NCBI GenBank assembly: GCA_011109175.1
Contig: RDEW01000024.1
Span: 621,189-685,188, forward strand
Direction of reading: 5' to 3'
Origin: Dicyema japonicum
Lineage: Eukaryota; Dicyemida; Rhombozoa; Dicyemidae
Length of the DNA stretch: 64,000 nucleotides
Within the stretch, counting starts at the first letter, position 1; the number at the start of each line of letters is the position of its first letter. The notes beneath the pieces are model-generated. The model was not told the DNA's origin, made no database searches, and saw only the letters and a list, made by a program, of their open reading frames with translations. A program made the position numbers and the translations under genes. Positions 1-12,343 of the stretch are shown here, one piece after another.

Positions 1-60
1 GTTCTAGGGAATCGGATTTCTACTTACACAGATCTCAGTGAGTGATGATTAGCGATTGGG

Positions 61-595
61 ACGTGAGAACCAATGGTCTAGGAATGGGATTTCTACTCAC
101 ACTAGATCTCCGAAAAACTCCAACTGGGACGTTATCTATTAAATCATGAGTTCATTATTTACTGTCTTCAAGAAACAAAAATTACCTCATATTCTTGGAT
201 GATTATTATACTTTGGACTCTGATTGTCACCATTTTGGTCTTGGATTTGTGTCAACATATCTTTATGACCTTGTGGCACGTGTATGGACTGTCCTTGATC
301 TATTGCAGTCATGCAACTCAAGTTTGGAACGTACCTAATTTTGTCATCTCTATCATCAATTTTCAATGCTCTGACCACTTCCCGGGATGATGCCAACCCT
401 AAGAGCTCAGTGTGTTCTATCATGTTTGACTGAGACACGTGACTAACTTTTTCATCATTCTGACGTTCATTAGTGGTGACTAGAATGCTAGAGTTGGTAA
501 AGTGAGGAATGAGAGACTATGCTTGGAACCGCCGAAAATCTTACTTTGTCATAACAGAATATTCACCTCATACGTGGTCAATTTCTAAAACAGTT
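61..595 (+). pseudogene. APE-type endonuclease fragment of a LINE (LINE-E)
   Basis: This is a decayed N-terminal endonuclease domain of a non-LTR retrotransposon. The motif C-L-Q-E-T lies at 163-177, matching the catalytic glutamate region of APE-like endonucleases. Further on, the G-D-W-N motif is present as G-D-stop-N-A-R-V-G-K (core codons 475-486), where the tryptophan codon has become TAG. Frames shift several times. A sister copy lies at 30765-31290 and keeps the tryptophan. The fragment abuts the 3' end of an oppositely oriented LINE-A copy. Bases 1-60 hold nothing I recognise. Confidence 0.6.
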
Positions 596-2062
596 GGTTA
601 TAATCCCGAATATCCTATAGTGATAACTTTAATGCCGAATTATTAGCGTTCGACCTATATGACGTGAATTATTTATCGACCATAAATAGCAATTTTATTA
701 AAACGAACGAAAATGTTGTTGCATTTAGTATTGATGAGCTCGGTCTTGGGAATCTCTTATAATCCATTAGATAGTCCAATGCTATTTAGCGTATATTTGA
801 CATATTAATTTTTAGAATCAAAGTATTATTTTTATTCAAAGTTTAATAAGGATTTGGAAGGTTATATTATTTTAAATTTTTAGGAATAATTTTAATAGCT
901 AAGTATGATGATCTAGATGTAATAGTTTAATTAAATTTTAGGCTTGTTTGAGGGCATTCTTGCAACTTGATGTTGAAAATTTGGAAGAAAATGAAAAAAA
1001 TCAACATTTAGTTGTAAAATACTAACCATGTAGATTTATTTCATTGGAAATGTTTCAGCTGCTTTACAGATATTGATTAATAGTCAGACAACCATTACTG
1101 AAAAAACAAAGAAAGATGCAAGAAGAGTAAAAAATATACTAGATCTGATAATATATGCGTTTTCGATAAATAAATGTTTATCCTAATATTATATTTTAGT
1201 ACATGACATTTACTTAATTGTCTCAGAAATATTGCTTGTATTTATAAGTATAATTTTTAGATGAATATTAAAAACAATATCCCTAAAGAAAATATTTTGG
1301 TAACAAAATTACTCAGTTTAGATACATAGTGTAAAAATTTGCATAAAATATTTTATATCAATAATAGAAGCGATAACAGACAGTATCCCTGTAGTTCTTC
1401 AAAATTAATCCTTCCGTTACTAATTTAAACTCTGGTTTTGTTAGACTTGGGAATAATTTGGGTTTCTATTCTTTTGGTTGTTTCATACTTTTGCTTCTCA
1501 TAAATTATTAATGACTTTATTCAAATCTCTCGCCTTTTCGGATAGAAATTCTTTTAGCTTTTGAAAAATATAGCTGATTAGGTCAGTCTGTAACAATTTT
1601 TTATTTTCATAATGATTTGTATCTGAAATCTGATGATCATAGGTCCCATTCATTTACTACCCATTTCGAATCTAGTCTCGTCCATCTCAATTTGAGATTC
1701 CAGGTATCTCTCTTGTTTCTTGCCTTAAGATTCCAATGACGAATCAACATGGAACTTGACTGTCCACTAGGAATGGATTGTCAACCAACAGAAAGAAAAT
1801 AAGTCAATAACATTCCTGATGCCTTGTCCCCATTATCATAACTGTTCTTTAAATAAAAATTGTTTCTTGCCAATGTGTAAGTTACTAGTGTAGACACCAC
1901 TAGAAAATGGGTTTTGGTATTAACCACATTTTAGTTCACAATAAAGCCAAAATGCTCATTGATGAAGGCTGTAAACAAAATGCCACTTTGTTTTAGAATT
2001 TCTTTTATTTTTTATTTTTCGAAAATAAAATTTATTGAAACGACCGGATCTTAAATAACAAG

Positions 2063-2112
2063 GACTTTGGCTTTGACTTTGGACTTTGGACTTTGGCTTT
2101 GGCTTTGATCTT
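2063..2112. repeat. Short CTTTGG-rich tandem array inside LINE-A copy 1
   Basis: About four imperfect units of ACTTTGG/GCTTTGG stand in a row. The homologous places in the copies near 15620 and 32830 carry only one or two units, so the array expanded in this copy. Confidence 0.7.
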
Positions 2113-3655
2113 TAAATTTCTAAATATTAATGTCGCATCTCTATTTTCTCTTGTCGACCTTAATTTTTACTTTAACGAAGTTTAGGGTATTTTTAAGATT
2201 TTTGTGACACAAGTCGTGCCACAGTATGGACATTCCTACAGGAACCTCAGTTCCTTCTTGTGGTTCATTTCGCGCTGTGATGTAAGAGTCAATAATCGCA
2301 TCTCTTTCTAGAAAGCTTTCCTTTTCTATGTTACTTCTTTGATCGACAGTAATAGCAGATCTTCGTCCTCATCTAAAATATTGTCGAGCCGTTTGTGTAA
2401 GGTAATCTTGATTCCTGTTATCCTCGACTATTTAAGAAGGGAGATAACAGCTCCTTCAAGTCCATAGAGAAGCAATGGACTGATCATACATGAAAAAATA
2501 ATAACATTTCCTGTTTGGAGTTTTAATTTCGTATAGCGTACTCCTAGTATTGTCGAAGCTGTTCCGAGTTACTTAGAGATTTCACAATATTGATTATACA
2601 TTGGCAGTTGTGCTGATGACCTCTTTAATTTCGACCAAAAACTCAATTGCACTAGATTTTTATTTTGACAACTTTAATCCTTCAAGACCGAACCAGTCTC
2701 TTGTTTTTTCCATATATCTATTTAGTCTCTTCTCCGAGGTCATGCTCGATCTCGACACGTCAGACAGTAGTAAGTCGTCTGGGTATATCAGAGACTCGTA
2801 TTTGGTGAACACCGAGTCGGGAAACCGGCTATCAGAACGTTAAATAAAAGAGGTCTCAAAATAAATACCTGTGGGACTCCCTTCTTCAATAATGTCATTT
2901 TTAAAAGATTGCTTCCACACATAATATATGAGTTCTTCCAAATAAGAATCTTTGATCAAAATCACCAGTTCTTTTGAGCTTCCAGTCCTTTTGCTCCTTC
3001 ACGTCTATAACAAGGTTTTCAGTGATGATATCTTTCCTCTAACCTATAGGTACCTCTTCTTCTGCATTGTAGTAGCCATCAGGTCTCTTGAGTTTTATCT
3101 TGTTTTCGATTGACTCTGGACTCCTCACTCTCCAATTCGTAGCTGAGAGTTCCACTTATTCTCAGTTCTGAAACAGTTCAGCAATCGCCATTACAGGTTA
3201 ACGATTTTGTGAAACAAGGTTAAGCGGTCCAGTGGATCTGCGCATCTTCTCAGATTAGTCCTTTAGGCAATCTTCTTGATGTACAAGTGAATAGAGACAA
3301 CAGCATTATTTCTTGAGTATAGCAGCGGAATGTGGTCGCTGCTAATAACCTTATCAGTAATTGGTACGTCTTAGTATTCTGTGCTCTTGTAGTTTAAATC
3401 TCTACCAAAAATGGCCATCGAGTTTTCAAAAAACTCAGAGATCTCTCCGGTACATTTACTAGATTTCGAATACAGACCGCTAATTGTGACCCAACCATCA
3501 ATGAATGAGGTTTTATCAGACTCGAAAAAACACGACGCTCCCAGAGATCCATTACTTTCACTTTGAGCCCTGGTGGTCCAGATCAAGCAAAGAGGTCCCG
3601 ACTTCTCTCCAAGTGAGAGACTGATGATGTCCACATCCCAAACGAGAAAGTTCTT

Positions 3656-4555
3656 TATTTTGTAGGAATATTGGCAGGAAAGAATAATCCAATTTCCATG
3701 TCTCAACGGTCTTAAAGACTTCTGTCTGAAGATGATTTCGAAATTTATATTGAACATTTGATCACTCTTGAACAAGATTATCAAAAGGACAAATCGCTTG
3801 GAAGTACTTTTGAGAAAGGAGATCTACGAATTAGGCTTTCAAACATGAACCCGAATATTGAGAAATTTGTGTCTAACTTTTTGCAACATCATTTTTCACA
3901 TTGATTATTAAATTTTTTATTTCAACTTGCTGCCATATAAGTTTTTTCAGTGATCGATATTTTTTAAAAGTTTGTTAAAGAGGGCGATGACCTGAATAAG
4001 TTTGGGAACTCCTGGTCTAGACTCTTTTTTCTGAGGTCTTACAAGCTGCCTGATAACTGATAAACTCAGAAGTACTTCCTCCTCTTCTAATTTTCAACAG
4101 TACTCACTGCTGAACACGGCGAAACAATGACTTGAACAGATTTGGGTTAGAGTACGTTGAATTTTTAGCAAGGATATCTGATTGTATTTTTAAATTTTTG
4201 TAATTTGTATTTTACGTGATTACGAGGAAAATTTGAGAAAATCGCCATTTTTATTTTAATAATTAATTTGTTATTTTTAAAGGTCGCTTGTTCGAATCAT
4301 CATACTGCACATCTCAGTTGAAGGTTCCACGCATCATGACAAGTGACGCACTCATCAGTGAACTTCACTGCGGAACCGGATCTTCTTTAAAGGAAATACA
4401 CCCAAGAAAACAAAAAATGAAGAGCATTCCTTGATCCTCCCTCGATTAGATTATAACTGTTCTTTGCTTAAAATAAAATGTGTGTTCTGCCTGAGTAGCA
4501 ATAACTGATATGACTCTTTGGAAACTGCGAATATTATTATTATTTAAAAAAAAGC
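3656..4555 (+). mobile_element. Composite unit 1: hAT C-terminus, hAT end, spacer, SINE
   Basis: The plus strand first encodes the end of a hAT transposase. A block D-D-F-E-I-Y-I-E-H-L-I is followed by D-L-R-I-R-L-S-N-M-N-P-N-I-E-K, like the closing segment of FAM200/ZBED5-type transposases. It ends near 3898 and is followed by the terminal inverted repeat ending ...TTTGGGAACTCCTGG at 4015. A spacer of about 265 bases leads into a 5'-truncated SINE at 4281-4555. The same order occurs at 10575-11535 (inverted) and 19827-20660. Confidence 0.65.
4281..4555 (+). mobile_element. tRNA-derived SINE, head-truncated copy
   Basis: The copy starts at a B-box-like TTGTTCGAATC. It then carries the family core (GTTCCACGCATCA, a CACTGCGGAAC block, AAGAGCATTCCTTG, AACTGTTCTTT) and ends in ATT repeats near 4535-4545. 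It lacks the A box seen in the copy at 26281-26592. An ambiguous base N sits just after it, at 4556. Confidence 0.7.
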
Positions 4556-6593
4556 NGTACATTTACTAGATTTCGAATACAGACCGCTAATTGTGACCCA
4601 ACCATCAATGAATGAGGTTTTATCAGCATCGAAAAGGACGACGCTCCCAGAGATCCATTACTTTCACTTTGAGCCCTGGTGGTCCAGGACAAGCAAAGAA
4701 ATCCCGACTTCTCTCCAAGTGAGAGACTGATGATGTCCACATCCCAAACGAGAAAGTTCCACTCTGAGGCCCTCGGGAGAAACACTTCTTACGCGCTAAT
4801 CTCAGGAGGACTGCGCTCCAGTACATTGTTCTTTTCAACGGTTCGTATGGCACGCGTAAACACAAAGTCACCTAAAGGTTCTCAGTATGTGTCTCTGGTA
4901 AATGGATTCAAATGACTGAAAGATTGGCTGGTTTGAGTGTAGCGATTGTCTAAGATACTGTAAGCTCCTCTTTTCAAAGTGGTCATCCAGAAAGAGAAAT
5001 TTGACTCCCACTGTAAGTACCCAATAGGAGATGATTTCAAACAGCCAGTTACTGAATTATGGATCTGCAACAAACTTTGTAGGAGAGATTGATATGCATG
5101 TAGCCCGGCTTGGGGAGGCATAATTCGATGTCGTCCATTGAATTGCTTGTATTGTGCGTCAGACACTCCTTCTGAATGTCGATGAGGTAGAGACTAAATG
5201 GGAATTATGGATGAACAACATGTTTAGAAAAGTTCCATTTCAATATTATTTAAAATATAACTTTAAGATTCTAGTTGTTGTGATGTTGACATGTCCGTTT
5301 CTAATTATACCGAGAAATCGAATCCTATGGGCCTTCCTGCAAAATCAAATAAAGAAGTCAGTATAGTAGAAGCAGGACCGTCGTCTGTGGGGCTGGATAG
5401 TGTCACAAGAACTAATATCAATATCGTTGGGAATATTGGTGCCAAAACCAACTTGCATTCATTATCTGCCATTATTGAAGAGGTTCACTGTGTCTCTGAA
5501 ACTGAGTGGGTATCTCAGATTTTCTTGCTAGTTCAATGAAAAGTACTCCAAGAGTTCAGCTAAAAAAGATGCTGAAATCTGAAAATCGGAATAACAATGT
5601 AAAAGGAGGCGAATGTTTCAAAGTGCAAAATAAGACTAATGTGAAAATTCCACTTCAGAAATTGCCTTGAGGAACTAAAATACAAATTGAGAAAATTAAG
5701 TCAATTCCGAGAGATACTCGAAAACCAACACCCAAAATTCAGAGAAAGTATGTCAGAGTTAATGTTTTGTCGGGACTAAAATTCTGTAATATATTACGAA
5801 AGATAATCCGCCTCAAGATATCAATCAAATTACTGATATTCTATATGCTGCACAGTGTGCTTATATGGCTTTAACTGCGAAGGTTAAACCGCAGAGTACG
5901 TGGTTGGAGAACACTAAAAAGAAATCTCAAAGCTGATGGCAGAACTAGAACTTGTCAATCGCTTTTCCAGAAAAGCTCTCCCTGTGTATGAAAAACAGAA
6001 GGTTATGGATGTTCTTTGTGCCTATGGATACAAAAGGGCCAAAAAGGGGAGGTTGCCAGGATTGAAGCTCTACTATGTGTCCTTGTAAAAATTAAGAAGA
6101 AACAAATAGCTTTACACTATTCGAGGAAGGGCTTTCGCAAGGACAACTGTTGTTTTGAATTAAATCGAAGAAGATTTATCGGAACCTATTAGCAAGCAAT
6201 GAAGTAACGTTATATGGTTTCGATGATGAGGATTGTATGTCGTTCTGGGAAAAAGTGTGGTCTAAAGAAAAGAGATGTATGTGTCATATGACACTGTGGG
6301 TAAAGTAAATACTTGTATCGAAGGCATGTTGCCAGATTTTACAAATGAGTTTATCCTGGATCTTATTAAATGGCTCCCAGATTGGAAGGCGTGTGGATGT
6401 GATGGCTCATATAACTTTTTTATTAAGAAAATGGAATCTTTACATGGCTTTTTATGTTCTGAGATTAACCGAATTATTAATGTGGAATATATGCCTGAAA
6501 GTTGGTTTTATACTGGAATAACCTATTTAATTGCTAAAAAGGATGATTGTGAGACCCTAAAGACATACATCCTAAACGTGTATGCAACTTTAT

Positions 6594-8373
6594 TATTATT
6601 ATTATTTAAAGCACTCCCGAGAAGTCATAAAATTAATCAAGCCTCCCTTGTGCCGTATTTCTAGCCATCCTCTCTATCAGCCTTTTCCAGGACCCTCTAC
6701 TTCGTGCCAGTTCCCTTAAGGTATCTAGGTCGTCTGCGGAAGTGAGCTTCAGTCCCACAGCCGACAGGTCTCCATTCAAAATAGTTGGGAGTGTGACTCT
6801 TGGTCTTCCACGGAAACCGGCTCCCGTATGCATTAGGTAGTTTTCCATGGCGATATTCGCGGGTACTTGAGCATTTAGACGTAAGATATGTCCAAAGAGA
6901 CTCCATCTTGATCTGAAGATCTCCTCGGATAGTATACCAGATTTGCACTTCGAGTAGAGGTCATTGTTTGAGATCTTCTTAGGCCACTTGATCTTGATTA
7001 CTGATTTCAATTGTGTCCTGTGGAAAGCGTCAAGACGGTCCATCTCTTGTTTAGAGATTCCCCAAGTGCCTGAATTGTAGGTCAGGACGGGGATGACAAA
7101 AGCCTTATATATTCTGAGTTTGGTGTTTAATCCCATCCTCTTCTTATGACCCCACATATTCGATACTTTCTTTAGTGCACACATTGCGAGGATTTTCCTC
7201 CGAGAAACATCTTCTGAGTCCCCGAGAAGCGAACCCACCTTCTTTTGCTTTCTCCAAGACTCGTCCGATCTTCGATCATTGCGTGTAAGTGTTGTGAACT
7301 CTGTTTTATCGGTGTTAACGGTTAAGAACCATTTCGAGAATACGTGTGGAAGAACGTTAAGCATGTGTTGAAGTACTTGAATATCCTCAGAAACAAAGTC
7401 CAGGTCGTCCGCGTAGATTATCTCGTTATAATTGTTGCCAACCAGGGGTCTGAACTCTCTTAGTGCGGCCTCAAGGTAGACAATAAAGAGGACCGGGGAT
7501 AGTGAGTCCCCCTGTGGAACTCCACGTGAGGTCGAAAAAAAGTTAGAGGTAGAGTCACCAATTTTGACGGCAAGTTGAGTGTTCCGCATGAGTAAGTGTA
7601 TTATTTTGACATCGTCAGGCAGTAGAAAACTCTCCAACACTTCCATAAGTTTTCCACGGTCCACCGAGTCGAACGCACGGGACATGTCGATACCAAGTAT
7701 CTCAATAGATTTTTTGTATTTTTGGCACAGGGCACAATACCACCTGTGCCCCCATACCACGTCAGCCGTGGACCTGCCCGTCCGGAATCCACTTTGGCCG
7801 TCCGAAAGAAATATGTTCACCCTCTCCTTTATTCGGTTTAAAGCAATGAGGGATAATGTTTTTCGTATGGAGGTTAGGAGTATAATAGGTCTGAAGTTGT
7901 GAGGGGGGCCTTTACTTTTTCCCGGTTTTTGTAGTGGAATTAGCCACCCTTTTCCCAGTTCCAGTTCATCTGCACCCTCGAGAGACCGGTTGAAAATGTT
8001 AGTAATCATTTCAATTAGCTCCTCCGGGCCGTATTGTAAAAGTTCTGCAGTAATGAAGTCTGGTCCGGCAGATCTTCCGGTATTTAATTTTTTAATAGCT
8101 TGTTGAGTTTCGGATATGGTAATAGGGCTAGTTAGAGTGTACTTGTAAGACTTCCGAGATTTCATTGCTTGGTCAGCCGCGTCCTGTTTGTTGAACATAA
8201 GGTCAAAATGGGATGCCAGAACGTTTGCTTTGTTAATGGTCCCGATAACGTCGTGACCAAGGTTGTCATGGACAGTTAACGAAATTGGACAGTTTTCTCT
8301 GCTAAGAAGCCGGATTGCTTTGAACATTCTTGGTCCGTTCTTGTACTTTAATATGTCTGAGATTTTCTCCTGC
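6594..8373 (-). mobile_element. LINE-B copy 1 inserted in RLE-1, 5'-truncated
   Basis: The insertion is bounded by the direct repeat CAACTTTAT (6585-6593 and 8374-8382). Its 3' end on the minus strand is GAGTGCTTTA followed by ATA repeats. It breaks the RLE-1 RT frame, which resumes in register after the right repeat. The element is 1780 bases, so it is a 5'-truncated copy. Confidence 0.85.
6633..8373 (-). CDS. LINE-B reverse transcriptase ORF (5' end missing)
   Basis: This is the longest open frame in the window: 564 residues from an internal methionine at 8327 and open to the insertion edge at 8373. It is an RNA-dependent DNA polymerase acting in target-primed reverse transcription. RT blocks appear in order: N-F-R-P-I-I-L-L, then G-I-D-M-S-R-A-F-D-S-V-D, then G-V-P-Q-G-D-S-L-S-P, then Y-A-D-D-L (YADD codons at 7404-7415). 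A C-terminal region W-S-L-F-G-H-I-L-R-L...P-A-N-I-A-M-E-N-Y follows, as in many animal non-LTR elements. The endonuclease is absent through 5' truncation. There is no internal stop, so this is the youngest-looking retrotransposon here. I do not assign a named clade. Confidence 0.85.
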
Positions 8374-10574
8374 CAACTTTATATAAACTTATTACCAAAT
8401 GTGTTAATTCCAAACTCTCAGATTTTGTGGATTCGTTTGGTCTATCATCTGACAATCAGCTGGGAACGAGGAAACATTGTCAGGGCGCTAAGGAACAGGC
8501 CCTTATTAATCAATGCTTAAATAAGGAGTATGGAAACGCCCTTTATTCTGCTTGGGTTGATGTGAAGAAGACTTTGATTCTGTTGACCATGAATTTTTAT
8601 TTCATTGTATTGGACTGTTCAGGAATACCCCGTTGGATTTTTAACTTTTTAATGACCATAGTCAAGAAGTGGACTGTAAATCTCCACTTAGATGGAAGAA
8701 GAATTGGTTCTGTAAAACTGGGACGTGGAATTCTGCAAGGAGATTCATTATCCCCTCAACTATTTGTTATGGTAATGGAACCCTTGAGCATGACCCTTAA
8801 CTTTATGTTCCCAAGACTCCAAATTAATCAGGAGGATTCTAATACACTGACTTATTCTACAAATCATTTGTTATTCATTGATGACCTAAAGATATTTGGG
8901 CTAAAAGAAGATACTGTTATTAAAATGATGGAAGTTGTTCGCGATTTCTTTCATGTTGCCGGCTTGGAGATGAATTCGGAAAAGTCACTTCTAATGTTAA
9001 ATCGTTATCATGTTGTGAGATCTGGAAGGAGTCAGTGGATATCGATATTTGGGTGTTTTTGAAGATGAGGGAAGTAATGTTCTTAAAAGCAAAGTTATGG
9101 AGTCCATACTTGAAAATGTTAAGAAGAGAATAACCATGCTTTCAAAAACAAAGTTAAATTCTGTGAACTTATTTCGCGCAATAAATGAATACGCAATGTC
9201 CCTATATAACTATTATATAGGATTAATTAATATTGAACCATACGAATTTGATGATATTGACCAACAAATACGGCAACTGCTTACGTCACTCAAGTTGCAC
9301 CTCAAACCTGCAAATAAAGAGAGGCTGTATTTGGACAGGAAGACTTTTGGAAGAGGACTTTCCTCGATTTCATTAAAGAGCGAATTAATACTTTTCCAGT
9401 TTTTTAAAAGTTTGGAAAAACAGTCGACTGTGTGTTTGCGAAGGTCGGGGATTCTGCGAGTAATAAAAACAAAAAAATGGCACTTGGCTACAATCGCAGG
9501 ATTTCTTGCCTCTAAATATGCAATTGCCGACAGGGAAAGCATGGATATTAAGTCCCTCAAGGACACTCAGAAAAAATATTTATTAAATAAAATTTATTGC
9601 AGAACACTACACTCAATTATGTTCAAATGTATTGATGAAACAAATGTCGACCTATATACTTCCTCAGAATGGTTATCCAAAGGAAATAACGGCCCACGGA
9701 GCGAAGCATTGTACTGTCTTTTGCAAGATAGGAATTTGTTTTTTGCACACACGGGGTCATTATGCAACCATTGTAAAAAAAGCAAGAAAACTGTTGATCA
9801 TTTGGCCACTCAGTGTGGAAAAATGCTAAATAGTGATTATCTCCGAAGACATAATGAAGTGGTAAAGTGCATCCATCTTCATCTTTGTCGAATTTATGGA
9901 ATCAAAAGAAGCAGGAAATTGAAAGGACATTCGGTTCAGTCAATATTGACGAATCAAAATGTCGAAATTAGAGTTGACACGTCGATTTTGACAGAAACGA
10001 AAGTCCAATACAATAAACCTGATATTTTTGTGTATGAAAAAAAAGAAGGAAGTAACTTTAATTGAAGTGGGGATTACCTCACAAGACCGACTAAAGCAAG
10101 TTAAAGTTGAGAAACTTCACAAATATGACTTGCTAGCAAATGAACTTTCGCTGCTCTATGAATGCCAAGTGAAGATTATTCCAGTGGTTTTGACACGGGA
10201 TGGAGTTGTCTCAAGATGCTTCAAGAATTATGTGGATAAATTATTTATTGAAGACTTAACGAAGACTTACATCCAATCGGTTGTACTGAAGAGAACGCTC
10301 GAAAGTATGCTCATTGAACATAAGCATGGAATGAAGGTATACGATGAAGAGTACGTTTCTGCTACCCCCAACTTGTGGAACTGGCTTGCCGTGAGGACAG
10401 CCCACTGGACTCTAACGGAGATATTTTGACTGAATCTGATGTGGAGATGCGGAGTAACAGAGAAGTTATGGCACACTCTTCTTCTAAGAGAAGAAAAGGG
10501 ATTACCAACAATCTGGATCAAAATACGCTTAACTAGTTAATTTACTCGTTATTATTATTTAATAATTTTATATC

Positions 10575-11535
10575 GTCGCCTAAACAATAAAAAATAATTG
10601 GATGGATCCAATTAAAAGTTCAGAGAATAATTTAATTTTTTTACAAAAGCTTTTTTTAAATAATAATAATATTCGCAGTTTCCAAAGAGTCATATCAGTT
10701 ATTGCTCACTCAGGCAGAACACATTTTATTTTAAGCAAAGAACAGTTATAATTTAATCGAGGGAGGATCAAGGAATGCTCTTCATTTTTTGTTTTCTTGG
10801 GTGTATTTCCTTTAAAGAAGATCCGGTTCCGCAGTGAAGTTCACTGATGAGTGCGTCACTTGTCATGATGCGTGGAACCTTCAACTGAGATGTGCAGATG
10901 ATGATTCGAACAAGCGACCTTTAAAAATAACAAATTAATTATTAAAATAAAAATGGCGATTTCTCAAATTTTCCTCGTAATCACGTAAAATACAAATTAC
11001 AAAAATTTAAAAATACAATCAGATATCCTTGCTAAAAATTCAACGTACTCTAACCAAAATCTGTTCAAGTCATTGTTTCGCCGTGTTCAGCAGTGAGTAC
11101 TGTTGAACATTAGAAAAGGAGGAAGTACTTCTGAGTTTATCAAGTTATCAGGCAGCTTGTAAGACCTCAGAAAAAAGAGTCTAGACCAGGAGTTCCCAAA
11201 CTTATTCAGGTCATCGCACTCTTTAACAAACTTTTAAAAAATATCGATCACTGAAAAATAAAAATATGGCAGAAGAAATTTGATAATCATGTGAAAAATG
11301 AAATGTTGCAAAAAGTTAGACACAAATTTCTCAATATTCGGGTTCATGTTTGAAAGCCTAATTCGTAGATCTCCTTTCTCAAAAGTACCTCAAGCGATTT
11401 GTCCTTTGATAATATTGTTCAAGAGTGATCAAATGTTCAATATAAATTTCGAAATCATCTTCAGACAGGAAGTCTTTAAGACCGTTGAGACATGGAAATT
11501 GGATTAATTCTTTCCTGCCAATATTCCTACAAAAT
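10575..11535 (-). mobile_element. Composite unit 2 (inverted): SINE, spacer, hAT end, hAT C-terminus
   Basis: This is the reverse complement of the unit at 3656-4555. The SINE lies at about 10657-10925. The hAT inverted repeat (CCAGGAGTTCCCAAACTTATTCAG) begins near 11187. The transposase C-terminus runs up to about 11535. It also shares about 85 bases beyond the SINE tail (GGATCCAATT and a T-rich stretch) with the unit ending near 20660. Bases 10440-10575 hold the AT-rich tail of RLE-1. Confidence 0.65.
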
Positions 11536-12335
11536 AAAAGAACTTTCTCGTTTGGGATGTGGACATCATCAGTCTCTCATTTGGAGAGATGTCGGGATCT
11601 CTTTGCTTGTCCTGGACCACCAGGGCTCAAAGTGAAAGTAAAGAATCTCTATGACCGTCGTGCTTTTCAAAGCTGATAAAACTTTATTCATTTAAGGTTG
11701 GCTCACAAATTGGCGGTCTGTATTTGAAATCTCTAGTGAATCTACGGTGAGATCTCTGAGTTTTTTAAAAACTCGATGGCTATTTTTGGTGGAGATCAAA
11801 ATAACAAGAGCACAGAATACTCAGAAGTACCAATTACTGAAAAGGTTATTAGCAGCGACCACATTCAGCTGCAATACTCAAAAAATAATGCTGTTTCTCT
11901 ATTCACTTGTACATCAAGAAGATTGCCTAAAGGACTAAACTGAAGAGAAGCGCAGATCCACAGGACCGTTTAGCCTTGTCTCACATAATCGGCAACCTGC
12001 AATAGCAATTGCTGAAGTGTTTCAGAACTGAGAATAAGTGGATCTCTCAGCTACGAATCGGAGAGTGAGGAGTCCAGAGTCAATCATAAACAAGATAAAA
12101 CTCAAGAAACCTGATGGCTGCTACTATGCAGAAGAAGAGGTATCTATAAGTTTGAGGAAAGATATCATCACTTAGAAACCTTGTTATAGACGTGAAAAAG
12201 GACTGGAAGCTAAAAAGGTGGAGATTTTGATCAAAGATACTTACACAACTTACTACTGTCTGACGTCTCAAGATCGAGCATGACCTCGGAGAAGAGACTA
12301 AATTGATATATGGAAAAGACAATATCTAATTTGAC
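11536..12335 (+). mobile_element. LINE-A copy 2 (plus strand), internally deleted
   Basis: This is LINE-A in the opposite orientation to the others. It carries G-G-D-Q-N-N-K-S near 11790 (the GDxN site) and a decayed S-D-H-I-P equivalent near 11860. It jumps at about 12240 to the sequence just before the LNRYMEK block. The RT core with G-V-P-Q is deleted. It is cut at its right end by LINE-B copy 2. Confidence 0.65.
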
Positions 12336-12343
12336 CAAACTGG

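Larger units (their letters stand above)
600..5175 (-). mobile_element. LINE-A copy 1, degenerate APE-endonuclease/RT retrotransposon
   Basis: This non-LTR element reads on the minus strand, with its 5' side near 5175. The endonuclease region covers roughly 5160-3380, including a G-R-D-L-N-Y-K-S stretch near 3405 that corresponds to the GDxN motif. The RT palm follows: G-V-P-Q at 2869-2880, then P-L-L-F-N-V, then Y-P-D-D-L at 2771-2785, where YADD is expected. Downstream is the L-N-R-Y-M-E-K-T plus G-L-K-L-S block typical of jockey/I-type RTs. Stops and frameshifts occur throughout, so it is dead. The 3' section (about 600-2600) is shared with four other copies. The element is split at 3656-4555 by a hAT-SINE composite, with about 200 bases of endonuclease sequence repeated on both sides. 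Confidence 0.75.
5290..10440 (+). mobile_element. RLE-1 copy 1: R2-like retrotransposon with restriction-like endonuclease
   Basis: The element can be followed in order. A degenerate N-terminal part (5290-6270) leads to the start of the RT domain (L-P-D-W-K-A-C-G-C-D-G, from 6383). LINE-B is inserted at 6594. RT continues from 8383 (L-G-T-R-K-H-C-Q-G-A-K-E-Q), with G-I-L-Q-G-D-S-L-S-P and the active site F-I-D-D at 8874-8885 in place of YADD. A C-X2-C...H-X4-C knuckle follows at 9763-9816. Next comes K-P-D near 10016 and, after a frameshift in an A run, I-E-V-G-I-T-S with conserved lysines, consistent with a PD-(D/E)XK nuclease. This domain order is typical of R2-superfamily LINEs. At least three frameshifts make it inactive. 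The reading frame stops at 10429; the true 3' end is probably near 10560, after a TTATTATTATT tract. Confidence 0.8.

Noticed and set aside
2601-5366. Several 60-140 codon frames on both strands
   Set aside because: All fall within LINE-A or the composite insert; those matching conserved blocks are described there and the others are shadows.
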